From Deinandra increscens subsp. villosa (taxonomy: Eukaryota > Streptophyta > Magnoliopsida > Asterales > Asteraceae), in the NCBI GenBank assembly GCA_039602395.1, contig JBCNJP010000020.1, forward strand, positions 16,718,483 to 16,782,482: a DNA stretch of 64,000 bases, given 5' to 3'. Each line of letters opens with the position of its first letter. The stretch's first letter is position 1. The notes beneath the pieces are model-generated. The model was not told where the DNA came from and did no database searches. It saw only the letters and a list, made by a program, of their open reading frames with translations. Below are positions 38,255 through 50,707 of the stretch, piece by piece. A program made the position numbers and the translations under genes.

Positions 38255-40952
38255 ATGGGGAATTTATGCTCCAATTCTGTTTCCAAGGTGAAGATTGTTC
38301 ATCCCTTTTCTTATATGCTTTCAATTTCATGTTTGTTTGGATGTGCTTGTTTGAATTTATGATCTTTATGTCTAGGGTTTTCCCCTTAAGTACCATATCA
38401 GGTTTTCTTTACTCTAATTAGACTTCAATTTTGACCAAATTGTTGAAAGTCAAGCAATTGCATGTTATCTCATTTTGTGCTTTAATCCGGTATTCTGATT
38501 TATGTAGAACACAAGCTGATTGTTCTCTGGTCTGAAAAACCTATTTCTCAAAAATCTATTGATTGTGCTTGATATTGGTTCCTGGAAAAAATTGTTACTA
38601 AAAGTCAATGGTTGACTTTGAAGATTATTGAATCCATTGGGCATGGATTTTGGGATGAACTGACCGTTTTCTTGCGAATCTATTAGCTGTGGCTCGTTAT
38701 CATAGAGCCGCTATTCTCACACGTTGTGAATTTTCCACTTTGTTGAGACCATGATTAATTTTCTTTAACCATCATATACCTTTTGTTGATGCAAAATTTG
38801 AAGTATAACTTGTATTGCTATGTTCATTTTATAATTTAGTCCCATGATTTTAATGCATTTGGAAACATAAGATGATTTTTATATGAAGTAATCGAATAAT
38901 GATCTTGGCGCCCGTTTTTCAAGCTTAGTTGTTGACTACTTCACGTTGACTTGCATGTTTACGTACGCTTGCATGATGTAAACAGGCTTATATGGAATTT
39001 TACAATTATATAGATATACAATTATAAATAAAGTCTTTCTTTGTTGTTGACTTTTAGCATGAAGGAGGGAAGTCATCGAATAGCTCGGGCAAGGGACGAG
39101 GTCAACAAGGGTCGGTGAAATATGGTTTCACCCTAGTTAAGGGGAAGGCTAATCATCCAATGGAAGACTACCTTGTTTCCAAATTCATTCCTCATCAAGG
39201 ACGTGAGCTCGGGCTCTTTGCTATTTATGATGGGCATTCAGGACATAGCGTGCCCGCATATCTTCAAAAGCATTTATTCTCGAATATCCTGAAGGAGGTG
39301 AGACCTCTAAATCAGTTAAAGACCATAAAGTCTTTTATGGAAATAGATATTATTAATCACATTCGCATATCTTGTATATCTATATGCCATTTTCTACAAC
39401 ACGTTTTTTTTACAACTCATTATCTGATTCTGATAATCTAATATTAGTATATCACATAATCACTTTCAAAACGCACATCCATTCACCCCGTAAGTTCCAA
39501 TAAGGATCATGTTAACTTACTTGTTTTCTTTCAATAAATAAAATGACTTATTTTTGGAATTTTATGGTAGGGTGAGTTTTGGACAAATCCGAACAGGTCG
39601 ATTTCAAAAGCCTATGAAAGAACCGACGAAGCAATTCTTACTCACAGTCCCGAACTAGGAAGAGGCGGGTCCACTGCAGTTACAGCTATTCTCATCAACG
39701 GTCGTAAGTTATGGGTAGCAAATGTTGGAGATTCTCGGGCAGTTCTTTCAAAGAGAGGGCGGGCAATTCAGATGAGTACGGATCATGAGCCCAATAAAGA
39801 GAGGGGTAGCATTGAAAACAAAGGAGGTTTTGTCTCAAACATGCCAGGTGATATTTTTAGCCCCTTGAACAAGTCTTCTTTTTGGTTTTGTAACGGTTTA
39901 AAACATATCGTATAGGAAATGGATTGTTTTCATTTATCGCCAGGCCGGGTTGATCCAAAACACATTTTAATCTATTTTCTTTTATCTTATATGTGATTAC
40001 TTAAGTATTTATTACAATAATATTTTAACTTTCAATATAATTTTTTTCGTAGACTATATGCATTAAAGCGTCCGACCCTTTTTAACCTATTTGAAATGTT
40101 TCCTTTTTAGCTAAACTTCTTTTATTTTACTCTCATAATGTGTTAGCCTTAAAATATAACCTGAATCAACCCATTTGCTAGTAAATGGGTCAAAATTGCC
40201 ACCTCTAGAACTAAGCCAAAGAACTATCCGAGAATTGAGATAGTTCAATTTTACTAAAATAGTTCCATTAGCTCTTGAGGTCTTATAAAATGAGTCCACA
40301 ATATGGTTATATGTTATAGTAGGGTATTTCAAGCAATAGATTAAGATTAATTTAGTAGATTTTGTCTCACGTTTTCGGAATTGATAGTGAGCCTTATATG
40401 AGACCATAGGAACATATAAAGGCCAAGCTCGAGTCTTTCAAGCTTGGCAGGTTACAAGCCGAGTCTAAGCCCGCCAATTTTATTTATGAAACCAAACAAG
40501 CTTAAGATCGGCTCAACTAAAACAAATAACAGAAACTAATCTACTTTTATGATCGTATCAGGAGATGTAGCAAGAGTGAACGGACAACTAGCTGTTTCCC
40601 GTGCCTTTGGAGACAAGAATCTCAAGATTCATTTACGGTCCGACCCAGATGTAACAAACACAAACATCGATGCAAATACAGAAATTCTCATTCTCGCAAG
40701 TGACGGATTGTGGAAGGTAGGAAAGGGATTTTTTGTTTACTTTATGAAGTCAACAATCATCTCTTTACAAGACTCTGACTTTGACTTTTGACTTTTTCAT
40801 GGGTTTTGATTCAGGTTATGACTAACCAAGAGGCGGTGGACATGGCGATAAAGATCCGGGACCCACAAAAGGCGGCAAAGAAACTAGCTTTGGAAGCGCT
40901 AAGTCGAGAAAGTAAAGATGATATATCGTGCATTGTTGTGCGATTCAAGTGA
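38255..40952 (+). CDS. Protein phosphatase 2C, clade F type, complete
   Basis: Five coding exons: 38255-38287, 39058-39297, 39571-39847, 40562-40716 and 40815-40952; phases close to 280 residues. It is a Mg/Mn-dependent Ser/Thr phosphatase. The metal motifs are MEDY, YDGHSGH, ASDGLW and SKDDISC. GRGGSTAV, WVANVGDSRAVL and GQLAVSRAFGD are standard PP2C blocks. The first exon is only 11 codons and begins MGNLCSNS, a good N-myristoylation signal with a nearby Cys for palmitoylation, so plasma-membrane anchoring is likely. It resembles the small Arabidopsis clade-F PP2Cs such as PIA1 and PAPP2C; which one is not decided. Intron 3 contains GGGTCAA-rich and gagctcg-type repeat fragments. Confidence 0.94.
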
Positions 40953-43900
40953 TGGAGTATGTGCAGGTATAAGATGTAAATTATGGAGGCTTTACAAAGT
41001 TCATTGCCTTGGTTTGTTTTCTGTCATGGATCTCGAATTTTCTCGCGATCTGTGATCTCTGTTGTCGACTTATATTTACTTTTATTGGGGAGATTTGAAC
41101 TAGTAATCAGATTTGGAGACCGGTTGACTCTTTGAAGTTATGTAGATGTGTGAATGGACAAAATGCAAAGGTTTTTATCGATACTGAGTGTGAATAGGTT
41201 GATCATAGAAATCACACTTCAGTTTAAATACTCAAAAGTTGGGAACAAAAAGGTAAGATAAAGATTCTAGGAGTATATTAATGTTTGCATTAGAGATCAA
41301 TCTAATCTTTCAATAGTTACTCGTTAAGTGGGTTAGGCAGGCTTTTAAGAGAAAAGATGAAAGAACTAGAGTATGGTTTACTTTGACTAGTTTTCTGATC
41401 ATCTTTCTAAAATGAAAGATGACACTTTTTAAACAGAAATTGAAAGAAACTACCTCTGTGTGGGGACTGAGAACTTAGTCGGATAATCAAACTTTCTATT
41501 TCTATATGCAAGTTATGAAAATTTAAATGTGAACTTGCAATATGAATGAGGCCCCAAGATAATTCACCAAATTGTGTGTACCGATAATTGTTGGTGTGTT
41601 TGTAGGGTTACACTTGAGATGGGTTATATAGACCACCATGATACAATCTAGACTCTACACTATTCTATCAATGATGTGTTCCAATACCTTATGAAGAAGT
41701 CAACACTCGAACAAAGAACTAGATGGGTCTCGAAGCACCATGGTTCGAGTCGTTTGTATCGGTTAGTTAATGTCTGATTGACTTAACTTTTAATCTGGTC
41801 TATTTAAGTTGCTCAAAAACCTGCTTTTTGAGCTATTATAGTTTAAGTTTATACACTTTAAATTACTCCCCCACATACCTACTCAACGCTCCCCCAGTCC
41901 CCACTCAACCCTCTTATTCTGGTCGTTTTTTTTCCGCACACATTTTAAGAAGCAAAGTTTAAATAATATATAGTGATTACTACTTGTGTTACATATCTCT
42001 TCATTTACTAACATATCTTTTCATGTTTCCCACTCATCCCTTTACGCTGTCAGTTTTCTTCTCTATATTCCAAGAGCGGATTTTTAATGTGACGTGTACT
42101 TCTTGTTATAAACAGTTAGATCATTCACAATATGTTATTCATCCACATCTATACAAATTAAATAAAATCATTATTTTATAAATGTATCCTCCAAAATGCA
42201 TTAGAATTTTATATTCGGACCAAAATGCATTAATTAAAACTTGACAGACTTAAGGTGTAAGTTGGTTCAAAACTTGAAATAAGCACTTATCTAATACTGT
42301 CAAGAATCATGGATCAAACACAATCTACCAAAACCGTTGTGTATTCCCAAATTAATATCTAACATATTACAATGGATCCGAATATAAATTACATACAGAA
42401 CCTGAATAATAACAGTGATGAAGACAAGAACAATAAACTACTGCTTGATCAACAAAATGGAATGCCAAAACTCTCAGAAAGAAGAACGAAGAAAACCCTA
42501 GATCATCAAAATTGAAGCAAAAGAAGCTGATGGAAAAAATATGGGTTAACCACCCCTAATTTCCATAGACTTATTTTTTATATTCCAGCTATTGCAACCG
42601 GGTTAAGTATCCGGGTCTTCTACCAACTCCATTTACTTGGTCCAGCTCTATAAGCCCATCAATATTCAGCCTCCAAATATCAAATGACCAAGCCCAAATA
42701 GCCAAATCCTTTATAAGACACAAACAAAATATATGTTGGAAAATATATCAGAAATAATATATTTGATATTTGAAGTTTGAATTACATTTAAAATTATATT
42801 TTTAACAAATACGCTCCTCTCCTTGATATGTGTATTTATCTCTGATATACGTATAATCGATTTGTCTCTAGGACAAACGCAACACTCGAAATTCATACAA
42901 ACATCTTGAATCAAAATTTAATTTTATCTGATCAAAGATTGGTATACACAATTGTTTGATCTGGCAGTGATCAACACAACTTTAGATCTCTATCCAGTTA
43001 TTGCTCTGAGATTTCTAAATTCTTAAACAAACCCTGAGTTTTATTAGATTAGTGAAGAAATAAGCTGGTTCAAATCATCATTATGAACATAAAGTCCCAA
43101 GGTATAGAAACAAAAAAAAAAAAAAAGCCTGGCCCAATTTAAATAGGATAAGATAGCTTCTTTATTTTCTAACACTCTTGCCAATACATTATCCTCATTA
43201 TGTTCCGGATTTAATCCCTAATAAAAAAATATAGCTCAATGAGCAAAAGCTCCCGTCATGATGAAATGTGCGATAGATTGGTGGCGAGTATATGACGCAA
43301 CTTGAGTGTAAAGTCTTGTGCTATAAATGCATAAGCGGATAAAAAGTATATGTGTTGAGCTACCAAAGAAATAATAACCCTAAAGAAGCTAGAGCAAAAC
43401 CCAATTAAAGATGAATTGAATTATTAATTATGTCATAAATGCCCTTCTACTCACGTCCCAATTGCCCTCCCATATGGATATGTGCTCTAGAGATCATAGT
43501 GTACCCAATTCCCAAACCCATAATTAGTTCTATGATCTAATGGATCATGAGGATGATATAAATATAGTTTGTATCACCAAACTACTCATATCCACTTGAG
43601 ATTCTACTAGACACACTAAAACTAAACGGTCGTTCAAGTGAATACGACGGTTTCTACCAAACATCTGGTGCAATGGGATGCATGTCGGGACAGTATAGAC
43701 GTTTCAACAAACACCTTGATATCAGTTTGTGATTAATTAAACATCTGCCGTTCAATATAAAACTAAAAAATAAAAAATCGTGTCTATGACGTTACAAAAC
43801 CATTTTTTTCATTATATAATGATAAAGTTCACATTAAAAATGGGAAGAAAACATAGGGTCACTATTTGTCCCCCGGCAAGAACCCTATGAACGTTTTCCA

Positions 43901-44011
43901 CGCAACATTCACCATTAGACTCTGTCGTCTTCTTTCTTTCTCCCAAATCAAACCTCATCTTCATCTTCTCCTCCGCCGTTAATCTCCATCCCCATCTCCG
44001 ATTCCCACAAA
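40953..44011. other. Spacer, no recognised gene
   Basis: Three kilobases of AT-rich DNA. The start holds the PP2C 3' UTR. No coding exon, RNA gene or delimited element is supported. A TGTTGG word at 42735 might be the start of an LTR, but I could not find its partner or a CA end. A 15-A run lies at about 43112-43126. Just before 44012 a pyrimidine-rich stretch (ttcttctttctttctcc) looks like a leader. Confidence 0.4.
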
Positions 44012-45879
44012 ATGACCGAATCTCCACCGTCACCAACTCCTCTAGCTCCATTCATAATCCGCAACTTCATCATCCCCCTATTCATCTTCACCGATAAATC
44101 CCTCTTAAATCTCACCCGTAAATTCAAACCCCTCGAAATCCTCCGTCATATCTTCCTCACCGCCTTCCTCTTCGTCCTCAAAATCATCCCCTCCGCTCTT
44201 AACCACAATTCCGATTCCAATTCCAATTCCAATTCCAATTCCGAATCCGAGTCTGATTCCGATTCCGGTGGGTACCGGTGGGTCCCGTTTCTGAAAGGCG
44301 GCGGAAAGGGTAGTGACGCCGGTGGTGACGGAAGCACGTGCATCGCGCGTGCGCTTTCTCAGTTGCTGGCTATTGTTAACGAGATACCGGTAAGTTCTAG
44401 AAAGTACGAGATTGTCCGGTCGTACGCCGAGAAATTGATCGATGAAAATCTCGAGGAGGGGTTCGAGCCGTTACGGAGAGTGAACGCCACGGTTCTCGCC
44501 GGCGCGTTCTCGCGGGCGCTTCGACAGCTGGAACTGGCGGCGGCGGCGGCGGCGGAGGATGACGAGGGGAATTCCGGTGAAGATGTGGGGAAGAACGGTG
44601 GTGGTTGTTTTGGGTTGGACCGGGTAGTGAAGGCGGTCGGGCGATTTGGGGACGCTGCGTGGACCCGGTTTAAGAAGCGGAAAACACGGTTGGGGGGTTC
44701 GGCTGAGAAGCTGGCGGCTGAGCTGCTTTGGCTTGGTGAGAAACTGGCGGCTTGTGGGAGCGCTGATGAAGCTGTTCGTCAATGGGCTTCCGCTTCTAAG
44801 TTGGCTTCTATGTCTCTCTCGGCTAAGCCGCGGCTACAAGGGTCATTAGTCAAACTTTCGGGTTCGATTCTTTTCCCTTCCGATTTTTTTACATATAGAT
44901 TATTATTAGAAAAACGGATTAATCCGAACGTAATTAGATTAAAGGGTATGGTCTAACTTTTTAACCGCTAAAACATTACACTCATATTTTTACTAGATTT
45001 AAAGTAACAATCTTTTACTTGAAAAATTATCACTTTATCATCAAGTTATATTTTTAAGGACTCGGTTTCGGTTACATGCGTCTTAAAACTTGAATTAACT
45101 AAGTTTAACGTGTTGTTAGAGTAAATTGCCATTTTTGTCCCTGTGGTTTGCATAAAAATTGCCAAGTCAGTCCAATAGTTTAAAAATTACCAATTTCGTC
45201 CTTGTGGTTTTCAAAATATTGCCAATTCAGTCCAAGACCTGCAAATTTTTGGACTGAATTGACAATTTTTTGCAAAACACTGGGATGAAATTGGTAATTT
45301 TTTGTAATCATTGGATGAAATTGGCAATTTTTTGCAAACCATAAGAGTGTCTGGTGCAAAATTTTAAACTATTGGACTAAATTGACAATTTTGTGCAAAT
45401 CACAGGGACGAAAATGACAATTTAACTAAGCATAAAGTTTAAAATTTCTTGTAAATGTGTATTGAATTTGTTGAAACCTATCATACATTCTTAGTCATTG
45501 CCAACATATGACTAAATCCCATGTAGTGTTCTTGTTCAAGCAAGCGGCAACTATAGGAGGCGAAGACGACGAAGATGACACCATGGAGGAACTAAGGAAG
45601 ATCAAAATGAAAATGTTAATGTCATGGCTACCGTTTTTGGTTCGATCAAGCATTGGCACAGACGCACCTGTTCTAACTCTTAACGAGAAAACAGAGCTCG
45701 AAAACGTCCTAGGAGAGCTCATAGGGTCCTTAAAACACGAAGAAGAGCAAGAAAACGTGTTATCTTTATGGCTCCATCACTTCACTCACTGCCCGTATTC
45801 TGACTGGCCCAACCTGCATCTTTACTACGCTCGTTGGTGCACCACTTCCCGCAAGCTCTTGGTTCTCCAGGGAAAATAG
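44012..45879 (+). CDS. Plant-specific protein of unknown function, two exons
   Basis: Exons 44012-44861 and 45527-45879 (donor ttcgg|gttcga, acceptor atgtag|tgttc) join to 400 residues. I recognise a plant-only pattern: KYEIVRSYAEKLIDEN, NATVLAGAFSRALRQLE, SAEKLAAELLWL, WASASKLA, RLQGSLVKLS, KMLMSWLPFLVR, and a C-terminal VLSLWLHHFTHCPYSDWPNL then YARWC. No catalytic motif is visible. Residues ~20-65 are hydrophobic and could associate with membranes. A Ser/Asn/Glu/Asp dipeptide run (from a hexamer repeat) and a poly-Ala run of 7 break the N-terminal half. The function is not known to me. The start is the first ATG after a pyrimidine-rich leader. Confidence 0.85.
44206..44266 (+). repeat. In-frame hexamer repeat (gattcc/aattcc)
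   Basis: About ten copies of (g/a)a(t/a)tcc-type hexamers encode alternating Ser with Asn, Glu or Asp. As the unit is a multiple of three, length changes would keep the frame. Confidence 0.85.
45119..45420. mobile_element. Mutator-like MITE in the intron of the unknown gene
   Basis: Left gagtaaattgccatttttgt and ccctgtggttt pair with right cacaggga and cgaaaatgacaatttaac in inverted orientation. The interior is a degenerate palindrome of ttgccaatttcgtcc / ggacgaaattggcaa blocks. It shares the ccctgtggttt word with the long-TIR element at 32313, so the two may be distantly related. Confidence 0.65.
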
Positions 45880-46455
45880 GTGCACGCAAAGTCGCAAACA
45901 TGACACAGTTGTTCTTCCAGAAATCAGTTGCAGAAAGATGTAAATATCTTGGACTAAGGTTAATATTATATATATGTTGGGTTATAGTGACATTATAAGT
46001 ATTAAAGATTTTGAATTTGCTATGCATATGGGCTACAATAATAACATATTGTTATGAATTGTGTAACTGTGTAAGTAGTGTAATAATTGTATCTATAAAG
46101 AACATGTGTACTGTCATGGTCCTTTTTCTTGCTAGTACTGGTCCATATCTCATCTTGTTAGTTAAATCGCATTCAAATGGCCATTTGACTATTCTCAAAC
46201 GGACGTTTATGTGTCGGCAAACGACTACTTGTAGGTGATGTGTGATCAGATTGAAGATATCATTCCTTATGCAAAGAGTTGCTCATTAATTGGCATTTCA
46301 ACCATTCTTAGAACACTCAGAATATTTTCATACCATCAAATAGTAGATATTACATAATTAAACAAGAGTTGGTTCATCCCAAGATGAATGCTTTCCAGTG
46401 ACTTGTGGATCAAGAAATGGTTTATTTTCTGGTCTTGTATATTAAAAGATGCAGT
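45880..46455. other. Spacer between convergent genes
   Basis: Holds the 3' UTRs of the unknown gene (plus) and of the metacaspase (minus), which converge here. Nothing else seen. Confidence 0.6.
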
Positions 46456-49400
46456 CTATAAGATAAAAAGCTCCGAGTAAATCTCGAATCTTTTGGAGCA
46501 AGATAGCTGAGGCTCCTGCAATCGTCATTCGTCAATGTTAGCACAAGCTTTAAACAAGTGACTGATAATATGATTCCGTTTTTATAATAACAGTTTCTAG
46601 ACTTTTTAAGATAAAATTATTACACTATGTACGACTTAAACCCACAATCTTTTGAATTAATTATGGGTTAGTGGACACTCCACTTACCAACAAGTGGTAA
46701 CAACTAAATTTAGTTCCCTTAAGTCTAAAAAGCTAAAAGAAATTAGTTGTAAATTTTGGGTTGGAGAGCCTATTTCAAAAGCAATATTTATCACTAATTT
46801 TGTATGTTACAGTAAGTAATCAGACTTGTTGTAAAGATCAAATTAACCTGTGATGAAGAGGATGCAAATTGAGCATTTATGCCTTGTCCTTGTTGAGCTT
46901 CGCTAATTTTTTTGCGCATGTTGTCAAGTAGATCTCCATATGTCAATTCATGTGCATTTTTCACAGCTTGAATGAAGCTATAAGTTAATGCACCTATTGT
47001 GTTGCCTGTGAAAGCCTGCGCGTATGTAAACAACATTAAGGTAGAGTAGTAACAGTTTTGCCCGAACATATTTCGATAATCAAGATTAGCATACTGACTT
47101 GTGTATCTGCTGAATTTTGATGGTCATCACAAGCACTGATACAGATTGCTTTTCCACCACTAGTAACCCCATATTGTGAAGGAGTTTGAGTTTCCCACTT
47201 ATAGAATCCTCTCCTACATCCAAATCTAAACAGTCAGATTTGGGTTGTGTTTTATCTTCAAAACTCGTTACTTGAAAACTCATGGGAACTTTAGCCCCAT
47301 GATAACCAACAAGATTAGGTAAAACGCAGTTTGTGGTGGCAGGTGGCATTCGTGGAAGCTAGAGTGACTCAAGCGGTTAACACTATGCTATCCTCTTGAA
47401 GGTTGATGACAAAAAGTTTCAAGACTTGCTAAAATGGAAACTTATATAAATAGGTCAACCCTGAATGCTCTCAAATATGTAAAACTTCCTGTTTAAAAGG
47501 TTTGTATTTATCAACTAGATTTTACAACATGTGTGTTGCCTCAGGGTTAACACAAGTATACTAAATGGGGACATTGCTAAAATGCAACGTAAAAAACAGA
47601 ACTAAAAACAGACTACGTAATGATGTTAAAATTTAGAAGCCTAGTTAAATATAGCACAAAAAAATAGATATCTAATTGAAACAGTGTAAAATTAAAACTA
47701 AAACTAATGAAAGGCTTTAAAAAGATTTAAAAAACAATTAAAACGATATAAAAAATAACTAAAAAACTGTCATGCAAACTAAAAAAATTGAACGCTTAAA
47801 AGCAACAATGTGAAAGTAAAACTAAATGCCAAAACGTTTTAAGAACGATTTAGACAACCAAATTATGTATTAAAATGTGTTGCATTTAAATTGCGATGAA
47901 CTTCTTGAATGCATTTTATTTCGCTTTAAAAAGTTTGATCAAAACCGATATATTTCAGTTGTCAACTAGATGTGGCAACACCAAGTGCCGGGCCGACGTG
48001 GTTCTAAGTTGTAATTTGAACCTGACCCAAATGACATTTATCAGTAATTCCTTTGTTGACTGAATTTTGAACTTATTATGCTTGTAACGTTATTATTTGT
48101 AGTAATCATGTATTTTTCATTTTATTTTTTGTATAATAACCCACACATTTATCTAAATGACGCTTTAAATTTCCGTTTCATTTGTTAAGGGCAAAGAGAT
48201 TACGGATAAGCAATATTTAATAGCGGATCAACTTATTAATGTTAAAGAGATAAACAGATGAAAATTGAAGAGCCTTTTTAAAAAAGAAGACAAATTAAAT
48301 CTTGTTTATGATAAACTAATGGAACATAAAAAAATTATACAAATTAAATCTTATTTATGATAAACTAATGGCATAAAAAAACTATAGGTGAGTTTATAGA
48401 AACAAAGTAATTATAAAAACTATATATATCTTTTTTAAAACTAATTCAGGTTATCGGGTCAATCCGTTTTTAAAAGACAACCCGAACATAACCTGTTTAA
48501 ACGGGTCAACCCAACACGACCTATTTTTTTATACTTTGTTTTATATAGTAATATTTGACCAAACATGTGTTATTTTGACCCGACTCGAGTTAAAATTACT
48601 CATTTTGACTCAGAGTCAAACCTGTTACGCCCATTTCCCCACCTCTAATTAAAATAAAATAGTATAAACTTGATGCATGTGTTCTAGATTTCTAATAATG
48701 TTTACTGATACTTACTGATCAATCCTGCAAAGAAAAGGTAGATCAAGAAGAGTTCCACTAAAGCAAGTGTCCATAATACAATGAAGTGTTGCTCCATGAG
48801 GTAGTGGTTTCACAAGCATGGCATTGACCTCATCATCTAGTATCTTGCCAGATGAACTATAGTCAACAGGACATATGGCTTCATCAAGCCCATCATTTTC
48901 ATCTCCGTTGACATCCGGCACGTGGGTCCCATGTCCCGCATAGTAGAACACCAATGAATCCCCTGATCGGCTACCTTTGGCAAGCCACTGCTATTGCTGT
49001 TTCTATGTTACGTCTTGTTGGGATCCTGGCGGGGTCTGATTCATCCTCTACAAGGAAAGCCAAGTTACTCAGGCTTCAGCCTCGATCTACTTATATTTTC
49101 AGACCTCACCAAGACTCAACAATATATATGGTTATAAGCATAGTTTTTGAAAAACCAGTTCGCGGTTTAGGAGATGTTGAAAAGCAAGTTTAAGCTTAAT
49201 TTGGTCCAAAACCAAAACCTATGCATTTTCGTATCATATGTTGTCACACTATTCACGGGGTTTGTCCGCGTGTGCGTAACGAAGAGAGAGATTATATAAA
49301 AAAAATGCGTTGAAACCTGTAAGAATGTGAATGGAAGCATTTGGGAAGCCGAGTTTTAGCAACAAGCTGCACATGTTCTTAACGTTATTCACACTGGCAG

Positions 49401-49926
49401 TAAGTGTCTTTTTGTGGCCTTTGTAGGTCACCCCACACAGCACCGCCCTCTTCCGCTCATGCACCGGCTGGTAATGTTGGTTATTATAGACAGAACCAGA
49501 ACCATACGCACCAACTGGTGACACTGCCTGTGGCAGTGGCGGTGGTGGTGGGCTATTATAACCATCAGTATACCCTGATGGTTGTTGTGGGCTATAATAA
49601 CCATTATTATACACTGATGGTTGTTGTTGTTGTGGGCTATAATAACCATCATTATACACTGATGGTTGTTGTTGTTGTGGGCTATAATAGCCCGGCCCAT
49701 ACACCGGTGGAGCACTATAACCCGTATATGCAGGTTGTTGTCCATAAGCGGCTACATAGGGATTATTGGGTGACAGTCTATTTGCATAACCGTCAATATA
49801 GTTGAGTATTTGAGAACCGACACCCTTTTTTTTCGAAGTGTTAACTCTATTGCAGACTGAACAAGGTTGCCCAGATGGCACTGTGAGGTAGCTCTTGCAA
49901 CCTTTACAGCGTCTTCGAGTTTCCAT
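46456..49926 (-). pseudogene. MC1: Type I metacaspase with a +1 frameshift in exon 2
   Basis: Exons from the right: 49317-49926, 48716-49047, 47099-47213, 46848-47015 and 46456-46515, all GT-AG. It is a plant MC1-type Arg/Lys-specific cysteine protease. An LSD1-type zinc finger (CKGCKSY...PCSVC, residues 8-25) is followed by a Pro/Gln/Tyr-rich prodomain with 15-residue repeats. The p20 domain has the catalytic His in YYAGHG and Cys in DTCFSGT. The p10 part has ACDDHQNSADT and ends EPQLS...FIL. Exon 2 is 332 bases where 331 are needed: after RIPTRRNIETAIA the frame shifts and reaches TAG at 48971-48973, before the catalytic His. All other exons are intact, so this is either a very recent null allele or a sequencing error. 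Confidence 0.9.
49560..49695 (-). repeat. Tandem repeats in the metacaspase prodomain
   Basis: About two and a half copies of a 45-bp unit encode YYSPQQQQPSVYN(D/N)G, with a shorter YYSPQQPSGYTDG copy next to them. Variation in CAA/CAG count is visible between copies. Confidence 0.85.
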
Positions 49927-50706
49927 TTGGTCTGTTAAGTTGAATAAATCAGAGGGTGGGATGAGGTTTTATAGGCTGAAACTTCAAGTTACAACCACAT
50001 AATCTTGCCTTATTTTAGTTGATAACAAAATGAGACTTTATTCCATCATGGTTGATTAGGAAGAACCAGGTTCACATATCAATGGTGGAGATCAGATTCC
50101 TTCTTTTATTTGTTTATTTAGTAGGGTGATCATATGCTTTCTTCATTCATAGAGATGAAGATAATCTTCATTGATAACCTACTTTTCACCTTTTAAATAC
50201 ACCTTTTAAATAGGTGATGCAGCTTTAAAAGCCTATCAACTATCGCAATGATGCCGCAGAAGTGTAGTAAAAACCTTTAATTATTAAGACGGGTTTGGAT
50301 AATCCAAATCTCGTATATGATTATAAAGGCTTGCGTCTATCCAAAACATGTCCCGTATCTACCATGTAATTAGCCATTGGGTATCGGACATACTCGTATG
50401 TTTCGGATACACCCATTAGTTTATTAAAAATACATGTTGGCCTATTGGGTATACCACTATACCCGGCTCAAAGGTCGTCGGTATCTATTAGGTAACTATT
50501 ATTAATCAATTACATTTATTATGAAACGATACATGCTTAAGTTAATTAAAAAGAAAAAGAAACTATGTCAGGTATATAATATATAATCGGATAAACAAAT
50601 ATATTTATCAACTAATCGGATAGGTAAATCTGTAAATCATCAAATCTCATATCCGGAAGAAGTTAAGTAATCTCATACCTAATTACCCTTCCCAAATGTC
50701 TTGAGT
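49927..50706. other. Metacaspase upstream region
   Basis: Leader and promoter of the metacaspase. No coding exon recognised. Confidence 0.5.
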
Positions 50707-50707
50707 C

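Noticed and set aside
42735..43440. TGTTGG start resembling an LTR
   Set aside because: No matching CA end, second LTR or target duplication found.
49404..49805. A 133-codon open frame on the plus strand
   Set aside because: It is antisense to the tandem repeats of the metacaspase prodomain; the repeats keep several frames open.
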